The notes under the pieces were generated by a model, which saw only the letters and a list, made by a program, of their open reading frames with translations, made no database searches and was not told the DNA's origin. The position numbers were made by a program, and so were the translations under genes. From Candidatus Saccharibacteria bacterium UBA5145 (GTDB lineage: Bacteria; Patescibacteriota; Saccharimonadia; Saccharimonadales; UBA4665), in the NCBI GenBank assembly GCA_002413865.1, contig DHXX01000014.1:1-21395 (forward strand): a DNA stretch of 21,395 bases. Direction: 5' to 3'. Positions 6,539 through 12,835 of the stretch are shown here, in pieces. Within the stretch, counting starts at the first letter, position 1. Every line of letters starts with the position of its first letter.

Positions 6539-7219
6539 ATGACGAGTAAACTTCGGAATCCAAGACAGCAATTTGCGCTGGCCCTCAGTTGCGCGACGCT
6601 GGTAAGTGTCGGCTTGTACGCCTACGGGGCCCTCACTAGTCACAGCACGGCGCACAGCTATTTGGTGTGGAATATATTTTTGGCGTGGCTGCCGCTAGTG
6701 CTCGCTCTGTGGTTGGATCGAATTCTGAAAACTAGACTGTGGTCGTCGTGGCAAGCTCTGGCCGTTAGCGTGGCGTGGCTGCTATTTTTACCCAACAGCT
6801 TCTATATGATCAGTGACTACATCCACTTGCAAGACGTGGCGCACGCCAATATTCTCTACGACGCCGTGCTGTTCACGTCGTTTATCTATACCGGTGTGCT
6901 CCTCGGTTTTAGCAGCTTATACGTCATCCATTTAGAGCTCAAAAAGCGTTTCCCGTCCCGCCAAGCCAGTGGCACGGTAGGACTGACGTTGTTGCTTTGT
7001 AGCTTTGCGATTTACATCGGGCGTGACTTGCGCTGGAACAGCTGGGATATCCTGACCAATCCCGGCGGACTGCTGTTCGACATCTCGGACCGCATACTGC
7101 ACCCCGCGGCCTACCCGACGATGTTCTTGACGGTCGCGGTGTTCTTCATCCTGCTCACGAGTATGTACGGGCTGGTTTGGCGGGGCAGTCAATTGCTGCG
7201 CAGCTCGGGGCGCCCGTAA
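6539..7219 (+). CDS. DUF1361 family multi-pass membrane protein
   Basis: The 226-residue protein is strongly hydrophobic, with about six membrane helices (roughly residues 12-32, 40-58, 70-88, 105-130, 145-162 and 190-215). The family-like signatures are YLVWNIFLAWLPL (41-53), WLLFLPNSFYMISDYIHL (about 80-97) and IYIGRDLRWNSWDIL (about 158-172). Its length fits DUF1361 (about 200-230). The biochemical role of the family is unknown to me. It appears to be a single-gene unit: its promoter abuts the start, and argS has its own promoter just after. The conserved Arg, Asp and Trp in the fifth helix region hint at a functional rather than purely structural membrane protein, but this is inference. 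Confidence 0.8.
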   Translation: MTSKLRNPRQQFALALSCATLVSVGLYAYGALTSHSTAHSYLVWNIFLAWLPLVLALWLDRILKTRLWSSWQALAVSVAWLLFLPNSFYMISDYIHLQDVAHANILYDAVLFTSFIYTGVLLGFSSLYVIHLELKKRFPSRQASGTVGLTLLLCSFAIYIGRDLRWNSWDILTNPGGLLFDISDRILHPAAYPTMFLTVAVFFILLTSMYGLVWRGSQLLRSSGRP

Positions 7220-7221
7220 TC

Positions 7222-7230
7222 TGTTATAAT
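7222..7230 (+). promoter_or_regulatory. Extended -10 promoter of the argS-mscL-msrB operon
   Basis: TGT-TATAAT, a perfect -10 hexamer with the TG extension, 10 nt ahead of the argS ATG. The leader would be about 3-4 nt with no Shine-Dalgarno. No clear -35 is seen. Confidence 0.7.
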
Positions 7231-7240
7231 TCGTCAATAT

Positions 7241-8923
7241 ATGAAACATGATCTCGAAAACACTATTGCCACGGCCGTGCGCGAATTATACGGCCTCGAC
7301 GGCAGCGTCGAACTAACGCGACCCGACGAGCAATTTGGCGATTACGCCACCAACGTCGCTTTGCAGCTGGCCGGCCGGCTCAACCAATCGCCCCGCTTGA
7401 TCGCCGAAGCGCTGGCCGTGAAACTTCGTGAAAACTCTCGGGGGCAAATCCGGGAAGTGACAATCGCCGGGCCGGGCTTTATCAACCTCAGCCTGACCGA
7501 CGCCGCCCTGACGAAGGCCTTAACCGCCCAACCCAATCAAAGTTGGGCCGGGAAAGTCGCCGTCGCCGAGTACTCCGACCCAAACCCGTTTAAAGTCCTC
7601 CACGCCGGGCACCTCTACACCAGTGTCGTCGGCGATAGTATCGCTAATTTATTAGAGCACGCCGGGGCGATCGTCCACCGCGTTAACTTCGGTGGTGACG
7701 TCGGTTTGCACGTCGGTAAGACGATGTGGGCGATACTGCAAAAACTGGGAGGCGAATACCCCGAAAAATTGTCAGCCATCGCCCCTCTTGAGCGGTCCGA
7801 ATGGATGGCCGAGGCATATGTGGCGGGGACCGCTGCCTACGAAGACGATGTCGCGGCCAAAGCCCTAATCATCGCGCTAAATAAGCAAGTCTACAAAATT
7901 CAAACCGAGCAGGATCACGACTCCGGATTGGCCCAGATTTACTGGACGTGCCGGGGTTGGAGCTATGACTATTTCAACGCCTTTTATGAGCGCATCGGTA
8001 CCCATTTCGAGAAGTATTACCCGGAAAGTGAGACCGCTCCCCTCGGCCTCAAAACCGTCAAGGAACAGCTGGAACACGGTGTCTACGAAGAGAGTGACGG
8101 GGCAGTGATCTTTGACGGCGATAAGTACGGCTTGCACAAACGGGTCTTCATAAATTCGCAGGGTTTGCCGACCTACGAAGCCAAAGATGTCGGCTTGATT
8201 ATGTGTAAGTGGGAAGATTACCACTTTGATAGCTCGGTCATAATCACCGGCAACGACATTATCGAATATATGAAGGTGGTGCTCAAGAGCGTGGAACAGT
8301 TTAGGCCCGAATTATCAGCCCGCACCAAGCACCTGACGCACGGTATCGTGAAGTTGGCCGGTGGCACCAAGATGAGTTCGCGCAAGGGGAACATTCTGCG
8401 AGCCGTCGACGTCCTCGAAGCCGCCGCCGCCGCCAATAAGGCCATCGCCAACAACGAAGACGAACGGGTGACACTCGGGGCGGTCAAGTACGCATTCCTC
8501 AAGCAACGAACGGGCGGCGACATCATCTATAGTCCGACTGAATCGGTGAGTTTGGAGGGTAACAGCGGACCATACTTGCAATACGCCCACGCCCGGGCGC
8601 GGAGCATCGTGCGCAAAGCCGGGGCTACGGTGGTCGGTTCGGACGATCTGTTGGGGGCCGAGCTCGAGCCCGCCGAACGTTCCTTCGCGCGCAAAATAGG
8701 CGAGTATAACGAAGTTGTCGACAAAGCGGTGGACGAGCTGATGCCGCATTTAGTCTGCGCCTATTTGTACGAACTAGCCCAGACGTTTAACCGCTTCTAT
8801 GAACACAACCGCGTGCTCGACGACCCGCGCCAGGGGGTTCGGCTCAGTTTGGTGCAAGCCTACACGGCTCGACTGCACGAAGGACTCGGCCTGCTGGGGA
8901 TTTACGCACCGGAAAAAATGTAA
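7241..8923 (+). CDS. argS: Arginyl-tRNA synthetase
   Basis: The 560-residue class I synthetase charges tRNA-Arg with arginine in the cytoplasm. The N-terminal additional domain (about 1-95) contains FGDYATNVA and GPGFINLSL. The HIGH-like motif is HAGH (121-124) in DPNPFKVLHAGH, and the KMSKS motif appears as KMSSRKGN (377-384). The C-terminal anticodon-binding domain includes YLQYAHARARSI and ends normally. Length and domain order fit bacterial ArgRS. It is the first gene of a three-gene unit with mscL and msrB (gaps of 13 and 9 nt). The KMSSRKGN form differs slightly from KMSTR but is used in many CPR and archaeal-type ArgRS as I recall. Confidence 0.97.
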   Translation: MKHDLENTIATAVRELYGLDGSVELTRPDEQFGDYATNVALQLAGRLNQSPRLIAEALAVKLRENSRGQIREVTIAGPGFINLSLTDAALTKALTAQPNQSWAGKVAVAEYSDPNPFKVLHAGHLYTSVVGDSIANLLEHAGAIVHRVNFGGDVGLHVGKTMWAILQKLGGEYPEKLSAIAPLERSEWMAEAYVAGTAAYEDDVAAKALIIALNKQVYKIQTEQDHDSGLAQIYWTCRGWSYDYFNAFYERIGTHFEKYYPESETAPLGLKTVKEQLEHGVYEESDGAVIFDGDKYGLHKRVFINSQGLPTYEAKDVGLIMCKWEDYHFDSSVIITGNDIIEYMKVVLKSVEQFRPELSARTKHLTHGIVKLAGGTKMSSRKGNILRAVDVLEAAAAANKAIANNEDERVTLGAVKYAFLKQRTGGDIIYSPTESVSLEGNSGPYLQYAHARARSIVRKAGATVVGSDDLLGAELEPAERSFARKIGEYNEVVDKAVDELMPHLVCAYLYELAQTFNRFYEHNRVLDDPRQGVRLSLVQAYTARLHEGLGLLGIYAPEKM

Positions 8924-8936
8924 TTTGGAGACAATA

Positions 8937-9392
8937 ATGCCCGAAGAATCTAAGACAAAGCCAAAAATCGACGAAACGAAAGTCACAACGGATGCCGGAA
9001 CCATCAAGATCGAGCAGCCGCGCTCGCGCCAAGGCAAAGCCCTGCAAAAGGTCTCGGTCATCATCGGCCCGGACGAAGTAATCGGCGGTTTCGCCAAGTT
9101 CATACGCGAACACGCCGTCGTCGGGGTGGCCGTCGGTTTTGCCATCGGCTCGCAAGCCCAAGTCGTTATCAAACAGCTGATCACCGGTTTCCTCGATCCG
9201 GCTTCGCAGTTGTTCTTTGGTACGGCGCTCAGTCAGCGTACTTTTACGTGGCATTTTAACGGCCGCCACGCCGATTTTGGCTGGGGTGGTTTATTCTCGA
9301 CGGTGTTAAATTTTATATTTGTGCTGGCCGCAATTTACATCATTATTAAGTTGTTCAATCTCGATAAACTGGAAGAGCCTAAGAAGAAATAG
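8937..9392 (+). CDS. mscL: Large-conductance mechanosensitive channel family protein (MscL-like)
   Basis: The 151-residue protein has a hydrophilic N-terminal tail of about 50 residues, longer than in E. coli MscL. Then GGFAKFIREHAVVGVAVGFA matches the MscL first helix region, followed by AQVVIKQLITGFLDP. A short external loop follows (about residues 95-120), then a second helix (FSTVLNFIFVLAAIYIIIKL) and a charged tail (LDKLEEPKKK). It should open under membrane tension to release solutes. The usual GNVVDLAVG is replaced by HAVVGVAVG, so the pore-lining helix is diverged. The start at 8937 is set by GGAG (8927-8930), 6 nt upstream; a longer frame starting inside argS lacks a ribosome site. 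It follows argS by 13 nt and precedes msrB by 9. Confidence 0.85.
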   Translation: MPEESKTKPKIDETKVTTDAGTIKIEQPRSRQGKALQKVSVIIGPDEVIGGFAKFIREHAVVGVAVGFAIGSQAQVVIKQLITGFLDPASQLFFGTALSQRTFTWHFNGRHADFGWGGLFSTVLNFIFVLAAIYIIIKLFNLDKLEEPKKK

Positions 9393-9396
9393 GGGG
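9391..9396 (+). promoter_or_regulatory. Shine-Dalgarno site for a TTG start (msrB)
   Basis: AGGGGG overlaps the mscL stop codon and lies 5 nt before TTG 9402. No ATG or GTG fits the msrB N-terminus, so this site decides the non-standard start. Confidence 0.6.
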
Positions 9397-9401
9397 CAGC
9401 C

Positions 9402-9812
9402 TTGGTCGTTCAATTATCAGACGACGAGTGGAGAGCCAAGCTAGCCGACGAGCAGTACCGCGTTCTGCGCCAAAAGGGGACGGAGCTACCGGGCAGTGGC
9501 CGGCTGTTGCACAATACTAAAAACGGCGACTACACTTGTGCGGCCTGCGGTAATGTCGTTTTTAAGAGCGCCACCAAATATGATTCACAAACGCCGGGCT
9601 TAATCGGCTGGCCCAGTTTTTCCGAGGCGGCCAGTCGTGACGCGGTCAAGCTCGTCGACGACACCAGATTCGGTATGCAGCGGGTCGAGGTGGTCTGCGG
9701 CAATTGCGGCAGTCACTTGGGCCACCTCTTTGCGGACGATTCGTCGCCCAACGGCAAACACTACTGCATCAATTCCGTGGCTCTGGAATTTGCCGACCAA
9801 GACGAAGCTTAA
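9402..9812 (+). CDS. msrB: Peptide-methionine (R)-S-oxide reductase
   Basis: The 136-residue enzyme reduces the R isomer of methionine sulfoxide in proteins, repairing oxidative damage. It has two zinc-binding pairs, C46-x-x-C49 and C99-x-x-C102, the GWPSF motif (69-73), and the catalytic cysteine C122 in HYCINSVALEF. The residue often used as the resolving cysteine (as in GCGWPSF) is isoleucine here (GLIGWPSF), so regeneration may go directly through thioredoxin. It begins with TTG, supported by AGGGGG. It is the last gene of the argS-mscL-msrB unit and is followed by an inverted repeat and the convergent HxlR gene. No MsrA domain is fused. Confidence 0.94.
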   Translation: MVVQLSDDEWRAKLADEQYRVLRQKGTELPGSGRLLHNTKNGDYTCAACGNVVFKSATKYDSQTPGLIGWPSFSEAASRDAVKLVDDTRFGMQRVEVVCGNCGSHLGHLFADDSSPNGKHYCINSVALEFADQDEA

Positions 9813-9861
9813 AACTAGTTTGGTTTGTGCCACCGTGGCTGTTATTAAAGTTGAAAGTGAA

Positions 9862-9911
9862 AAGTTATAAAGTCGAAAGTTAGCCCAAGGTGGCAGCCAA
9901 CTTTATAACTT
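9862..9911. repeat. AAAGTT-type inverted repeat between convergent genes (copy 1)
   Basis: AAGTTATAAAGT (9862-9873) and ACTTTATAACTT (9900-9911) are perfect 12-bp arms around 26 bp. The 36 bases at 9875-9910 match 32 of 36 with a copy at 20616-20651. It lies between the ends of msrB and the HxlR gene, so it might act as a bidirectional terminator. More AAAGTT/GAAAGT words precede it (9847-9860). Confidence 0.75.
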
Positions 9912-9950
9912 GCTGAGCAGTAATCCGTACCAGGGGGGTTTATAGGAGTT

Positions 9951-10292
9951 CTAATCCTTGGCGGAGTAGTATTTGGTACCCCAAGCGGCCATTTGTTGCA
10001 AGATAGGCAACAGGGCATGCCCTTTGGTGGTAAGTTCATAGGTGATCCGGGGGGGTACCTCGGCAAAGCTTTGCTTGGTGATGATGCCGTGTTCTTCGAG
10101 GTAGTCGAGGCGTTGCGACAGGGTCCGCGGGTTGATATTGCCGACTGATTTTTCAAATTCACAAAAGCGGCGCGGCCCGCTCATCAGGTCGCGCAAGATC
10201 AGGGCGGTCCATTTGTTACCAATAATCTCCATCGCGCTGGCGATGCAGCCGACTTTGGGTTCGAGGGGTTGGGGGCGGGTGATTGTTCTCAT
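9951..10292 (-). CDS. HxlR-family winged-helix transcriptional regulator
   Basis: The 113-residue protein has the HxlR core: IGNKWTALILRDLMSGPRRF (about 24-43), the recognition-helix region NPRTLSQRLDYLEEHGII, and the wing with ITYELTTKGHALLPIL. It should bind DNA as a dimer. C16, just ahead of the core, lies where redox- or quinone-sensing members such as YodB and HypR carry their reactive cysteine; a second cysteine is C44. It is divergent from an FMN reductase gene, with a dyad overlapping both -10 boxes, so autoregulation and control of the reductase are likely. The start follows a TATACT box 10 nt upstream, implying an almost leaderless mRNA. Sensing of electrophiles or oxidants is inferred, not shown. 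Confidence 0.92.
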   Translation of the reverse strand: MRTITRPQPLEPKVGCIASAMEIIGNKWTALILRDLMSGPRRFCEFEKSVGNINPRTLSQRLDYLEEHGIITKQSFAEVPPRITYELTTKGHALLPILQQMAAWGTKYYSAKD

Positions 10293-10295
10293 AGC

Positions 10296-10324
10296 TTTAC
10301 AAAGTATAGTATTACCTTTATACT
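10296..10324 (+). promoter_or_regulatory. Promoter of the FMN reductase gene with a good -35
   Basis: TTTACA (10296-10301), a 17-bp spacer and TATACT (10319-10324) form the best -35/-10 pair in the window. Transcription would start near 10331, giving a leader of about 36 nt with AGGAG (10355-10359) ahead of the GTG start. Confidence 0.7.
10303..10308 (-). promoter_or_regulatory. -10 box of the HxlR gene
   Basis: TATACT on the minus strand, 10 nt ahead of the ATG at 10292. It forms one half of the dyad shared with the reductase promoter. Confidence 0.55.
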
Positions 10325-10340
10325 AACACGGTTACTATAC
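10303..10340. promoter_or_regulatory. Candidate HxlR operator dyads
   Basis: AGTATA (10303-10308) and TATACT (10319-10324) form one dyad. GTATAGTA (10304-10311) and TACTATAC (10333-10340) form another, with perfect 8-bp arms. They cover the -10 boxes of both divergent genes, so a bound dimer would block both. The resemblance to known YodB-type TACT/AGTA sites is from memory. Confidence 0.5.
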
Positions 10341-10366
10341 AAAATATATCATAAAGGAGCCTATTT

Positions 10367-10960
10367 GTGAAATTAGCCGTTATTCTTGGAACTACTCGTC
10401 TGGGACGCCAGACCGAAAAGCAGGCTCTGTGGGTCGTCAACACGGCCGCCCAAATGGAGGACGTTGAAGTTGAACTAATCGACTTAAGCGACTACCCAAT
10501 GCCATTCTTCGCCGAACCGGCCTCACCGCGCTACAATCCAGCGCGCGAGATCGACGCGGTGGCCCAAAAGTGGTTGGCCCGCCTCGATGCTGCCGACGCC
10601 TACGTCTTCGTCTCGCCCGAATACAATCACTCGATTCCGGGGGTCCTGAAGAATGCGCTCGATTACATCGACTTCCAGCTCAACCGCAAACCAGCCGCCG
10701 TCGTGACGCACGGTGCGGTCGGTGGCGCCCGAGCGGCCATGCACCTCAAGGAAATTATTTCGGAGAGTAAAGCATTGCCAATCCCCAATGCCGTGGCCTT
10801 TCACGGCGTCAGCGACGGCATCGATGAGGCGGGGAACATCAGCGACGCCCTCAAAGCTAACCCTTACGGCCCGCAGACGGCCCTCGAAGCTTTGCTGGCC
10901 GAACTCAAGTGGTACAGCGACGCTCTAGCGGCCGCTCGCGTGCCTGCCTTGGCGGTTTAA
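10367..10960 (+). CDS. NAD(P)H-dependent FMN reductase family flavoprotein
   Basis: The 197-residue flavodoxin-like protein starts with the beta strand and FMN phosphate loop MKLAVILGTTRLGRQTEK (1-18). The second flavin contact is SPEYNHSIPGVLKNALDYID (83-102), the hallmark of the NADPH-dependent FMN reductase / azo- and quinone-reductase family, and GAVGGARAAMHLK follows. It probably transfers electrons from NAD(P)H via bound FMN to quinones, azo compounds or other electrophiles. The GTG start is supported by AGGAG with 7-nt spacing. It is divergent from an HxlR regulator and followed by a strong terminator, so it is a single-gene unit. The exact substrate is not readable. Confidence 0.92.
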   Translation: MKLAVILGTTRLGRQTEKQALWVVNTAAQMEDVEVELIDLSDYPMPFFAEPASPRYNPAREIDAVAQKWLARLDAADAYVFVSPEYNHSIPGVLKNALDYIDFQLNRKPAAVVTHGAVGGARAAMHLKEIISESKALPIPNAVAFHGVSDGIDEAGNISDALKANPYGPQTALEALLAELKWYSDALAAARVPALAV

Positions 10961-10970
10961 TCCTCGCCCC

Positions 10971-11005
10971 AAAACCCCAACCCCATCGGGTTGGGGTTTT
11001 TGTTT
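10971..11005 (+). terminator. Intrinsic terminator after the FMN reductase gene
   Basis: AAAACCCCAACCC (10971-10983), a 4-base loop, then GGGTTGGGGTTTT (10988-11000) gives a perfect 13-bp stem with a T-rich tail. The A-tract on the left would let it also work on the other strand. Confidence 0.92.
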
Positions 11006-11020
11006 CGCGACCAACAGGGG

Positions 11021-11026
11021 TATACT
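11021..11026 (+). promoter_or_regulatory. -10 box of the oligoribonuclease gene
   Basis: TATACT, 7 nt ahead of ATG 11034, just downstream of the terminator of the previous unit. A leaderless mRNA is predicted. Confidence 0.6.
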
Positions 11027-11033
11027 TGGCAGA

Positions 11034-11603
11034 ATGATTGATAAACACGCCCTGCCCACAAAACTACTGTGGGTCGATTTGGAGATGACCGGCCTCGACG
11101 CCGAACACGACGTAATTTTAGAAGTCGCCGCCGAAATCACCGATTTTGACTTCAAAACGCTCGCCAGTTACGAGGCCTGCCTGCGCCAGCCGCGGGAAAT
11201 AGTGGTCGAGCGGATGCGAAAAAATATCTGGTGGCAAGACTACCCGGTCAACCGTGACGGTTTTATCGACAAACTGGCCGACGGCAAGCCGAGCGAGCAG
11301 GTCGAGCGCGAACTGATCGCTCTGGTTGCCGAGCACTTTGGCGCCGAGCCGGCCATCTTGGCTGGCAACTCTATCCACAATGATCGCAATTTTATTAAAC
11401 AGTGGTGGCCCCAGCTCGACCTCAAGCTGCACTACCGGATGCTCGATGTCAGCAGTCTCAAGATCGTCATGCAAGGCAAGTACGGCCAGGAGTTTGAAAA
11501 AAAGGAAGTCCACCGGGCTTTCGACGACATCCAGGCCAGCATCGCCGAGCTGCAGCACTACCTCGAGTGGTTCAAGACCCAACCGGCCGAGCCAGCCGCC
11601 TAA
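11034..11603 (+). CDS. orn: Oligoribonuclease
   Basis: The 189-residue DEDDh 3'-5' exoribonuclease degrades very short RNAs (2-5 nt) to mononucleotides, finishing mRNA decay. The catalytic blocks are WVDLEMTGLD (13-22, with D15 and E17), GNSIHNDRNFIKQWWPQ (the second Asp, with the typical GNS context), HYRMLDVSSLK, and HRAFDDIQASIAEL with the catalytic His and last Asp. The length is close to the usual 180 residues. The start is set by a TATACT box 7 nt upstream. It is followed after 16 nt by a YjbR-like gene, so the two are probably cotranscribed. Confidence 0.96.
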   Translation: MIDKHALPTKLLWVDLEMTGLDAEHDVILEVAAEITDFDFKTLASYEACLRQPREIVVERMRKNIWWQDYPVNRDGFIDKLADGKPSEQVERELIALVAEHFGAEPAILAGNSIHNDRNFIKQWWPQLDLKLHYRMLDVSSLKIVMQGKYGQEFEKKEVHRAFDDIQASIAELQHYLEWFKTQPAEPAA

Positions 11604-11619
11604 TTATGAGCACAGTTTT

Positions 11620-11946
11620 ATGAATCACAAAGAAGTCGAAGAATACATTTTGAGTATGCCCGACGCCTGGCTTGATTATCCCTTTGGCGAGGGTGTCGCC
11701 GTCTACAAAATCGGCGAGCGGATGTTCGCGCTGATTGCCGAGGGCAAAGATCCGGTGCAGATTAGCTTGAAGTGTGATCCCACTCTCGCTAAAGTGCTGC
11801 GCGAACGCTACGAAACCGTCATGCCGGGGCAGCATTTGAATAAAAAGCACTGGAATACGATTCTGCTCAGTGGTCAGCTCCCGAATAACGAAGTCGAAGA
11901 CCTGATTCGGCATAGCTATCTGTTGGCGACCGACGCTGTTAAATAG
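11620..11946 (+). CDS. MmcQ/YjbR-like (CyaY-fold) protein
   Basis: The 108-residue protein matches the MmcQ/YjbR family: HKEVEEYILSMPDAWLDYPF near the start, VYKIGERMFALI, then ISLKCDPTLAKVLRERYE, a MPGQHLNKKHWNTILL block and a C-terminal helix with LIRHSYLLA. The family is often annotated as DNA-binding because of its fold, but the true function is unclear. The ATG at 11620 was chosen because it begins the conserved domain; a longer frame running back into orn is not plausible. There is no Shine-Dalgarno. A five-codon frame (11606-11623) ends in TGA overlapping this ATG (ATGA), which could couple translation. It lies 16 nt after orn. Confidence 0.87.
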   Translation: MNHKEVEEYILSMPDAWLDYPFGEGVAVYKIGERMFALIAEGKDPVQISLKCDPTLAKVLRERYETVMPGQHLNKKHWNTILLSGQLPNNEVEDLIRHSYLLATDAVK

Positions 11947-12001
11947 CTCGATAGTGGGATAGTGAAATAGTTTGATGGCGGAAGCCCGGCCCAAGTTGAA
12001 A

Positions 12002-12071
12002 GTTATAAAGTTAGCTGCCGCCCTGAGCCGACTTTCTAACTTTATGGACTTTTTACTTTCTAACTTTATGG
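12002..12071. repeat. AAAGTT-type inverted and direct repeats between convergent genes (copy 2)
   Basis: ATAAAGTTAG (12005-12014) pairs with CTAACTTTAT (12036-12045). ACTTTCTAACTTTATGG occurs twice (12031-12047 and 12055-12071), the second copy covering the stop codon of the minus-strand gene. It lies between the convergent ends of the YjbR-like gene and the membrane protein gene and may end transcription from both sides. Confidence 0.7.
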
Positions 12072-12701
12072 CTGGGCGGTCGGGTTGAGTTGCAGCAACA
12101 GTAGTTGCGCGCTGGTATAGTCCTTGTTCAGGAGTGCGAGGCCGGCGGGGCCGCTGGTCTTAGTCGCGGCCTGCTGGAGGGTTTGCTTGTAGGTCGTTAA
12201 TTTGGTCAGCATGATTTGACGAAACGTCGCGTCGTACGTCGACGACGACGCCGCCGCCGTCAGCTGCTGGTCGGTTGCTAGGCTGACTTGACTATCGAGC
12301 TGTTTCGGGGCGACCTTGTGTCCTTGGTCTTTTAAATACACCAATAATTGTCGCTGCTGGCTGGTGAGGGTGAGCTGGGTGGTGAGGGCAAAGTTTTTGG
12401 TCGTTGTCTCGAGCGTGGGCTCGAGGACGGCCTTGCCGCTGAGGTGGATTAGCTCTTGTTGCTGGCTGGCGGCCTCGATCAGCTGGGGGGTGTTCGTGGA
12501 ATCGACTAGGAGTAAATTCTTGCCGACGATAAAAATTATGAACAACAAAAGCAGACCGCCGAGCACCAGTAACAGCCGCGAGACTACCGAATTACCACCA
12601 GGCAAACGGCTGCGACGGGGGGCCGCTCCCGGATTGACGATAAAATCGTAGGGAGTTGGGCTTGGCTGCGGCGACCCATAGCTGGGTTGTTGTGGTTGCA
12701 T
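12066..12701 (-). CDS. Single-pass membrane protein of unknown function
   Basis: The 211-residue product begins with a Gln/Pro/Ser-rich tail (about 1-20), a YDFIVNPGAAPRRSR segment, then a membrane helix (RLLLVLGGLLLLFIIFIVG, about 42-60). The extracytoplasmic part of about 150 residues is rich in Leu, Thr, Gln and Ser and looks helical, with TQLTLTSQQRQLLVYLKDQG, a YDATFRQIMLTKLTTYKQTL segment, and no cysteines. I recall similar proteins as conserved hypotheticals in Saccharibacteria. ATG 12701 is chosen over GTG 12707 because a TATCAT box ends 7 nt before it. It is divergent from dnaG and convergent with the YjbR-like gene. The function is unknown. Confidence 0.75.
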   Translation of the reverse strand: MQPQQPSYGSPQPSPTPYDFIVNPGAAPRRSRLPGGNSVVSRLLLVLGGLLLLFIIFIVGKNLLLVDSTNTPQLIEAASQQQELIHLSGKAVLEPTLETTTKNFALTTQLTLTSQQRQLLVYLKDQGHKVAPKQLDSQVSLATDQQLTAAASSSTYDATFRQIMLTKLTTYKQTLQQAATKTSGPAGLALLNKDYTSAQLLLLQLNPTAQP

Positions 12702-12708
12702 AAGCACT

Positions 12709-12714
12709 ATGATA
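12709..12714 (-). promoter_or_regulatory. -10 box of the membrane protein gene
   Basis: TATCAT on the minus strand, 7 nt ahead of the ATG at 12701; weaker than the other boxes. Confidence 0.4.
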
Positions 12715-12820
12715 AAGGTTTATTGTCGCCGGCGCTATATTTAATCGCCATAAACCAAAAAGCGAGACTGTAAATAATCACTAAAAATAGGACAGTGGTC
12801 CGCCTAAAGGGCAACTGGGG

Positions 12821-12826
12821 TACAAT
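12821..12826 (+). promoter_or_regulatory. -10 box of the dnaG-rpoD operon
   Basis: TACAAT, 9 nt ahead of the dnaG ATG. The leader would be about 2-3 nt. The remaining bases between the two divergent genes show nothing else that I can name. Confidence 0.55.
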
Positions 12827-12835
12827 AGGGGCAGT

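Noticed and set aside
8799..8936. 46-residue N-terminal extension of the MscL-like protein
   Set aside because: It overlaps argS, has shadow-like composition, and GGAG stands directly ahead of the ATG at 8937.
11326..11619. 98-residue N-terminal extension of the YjbR-like protein
   Set aside because: It lies within orn in another frame, is Ser/Arg/Pro-rich, and family similarity begins only at the ATG at 11620.
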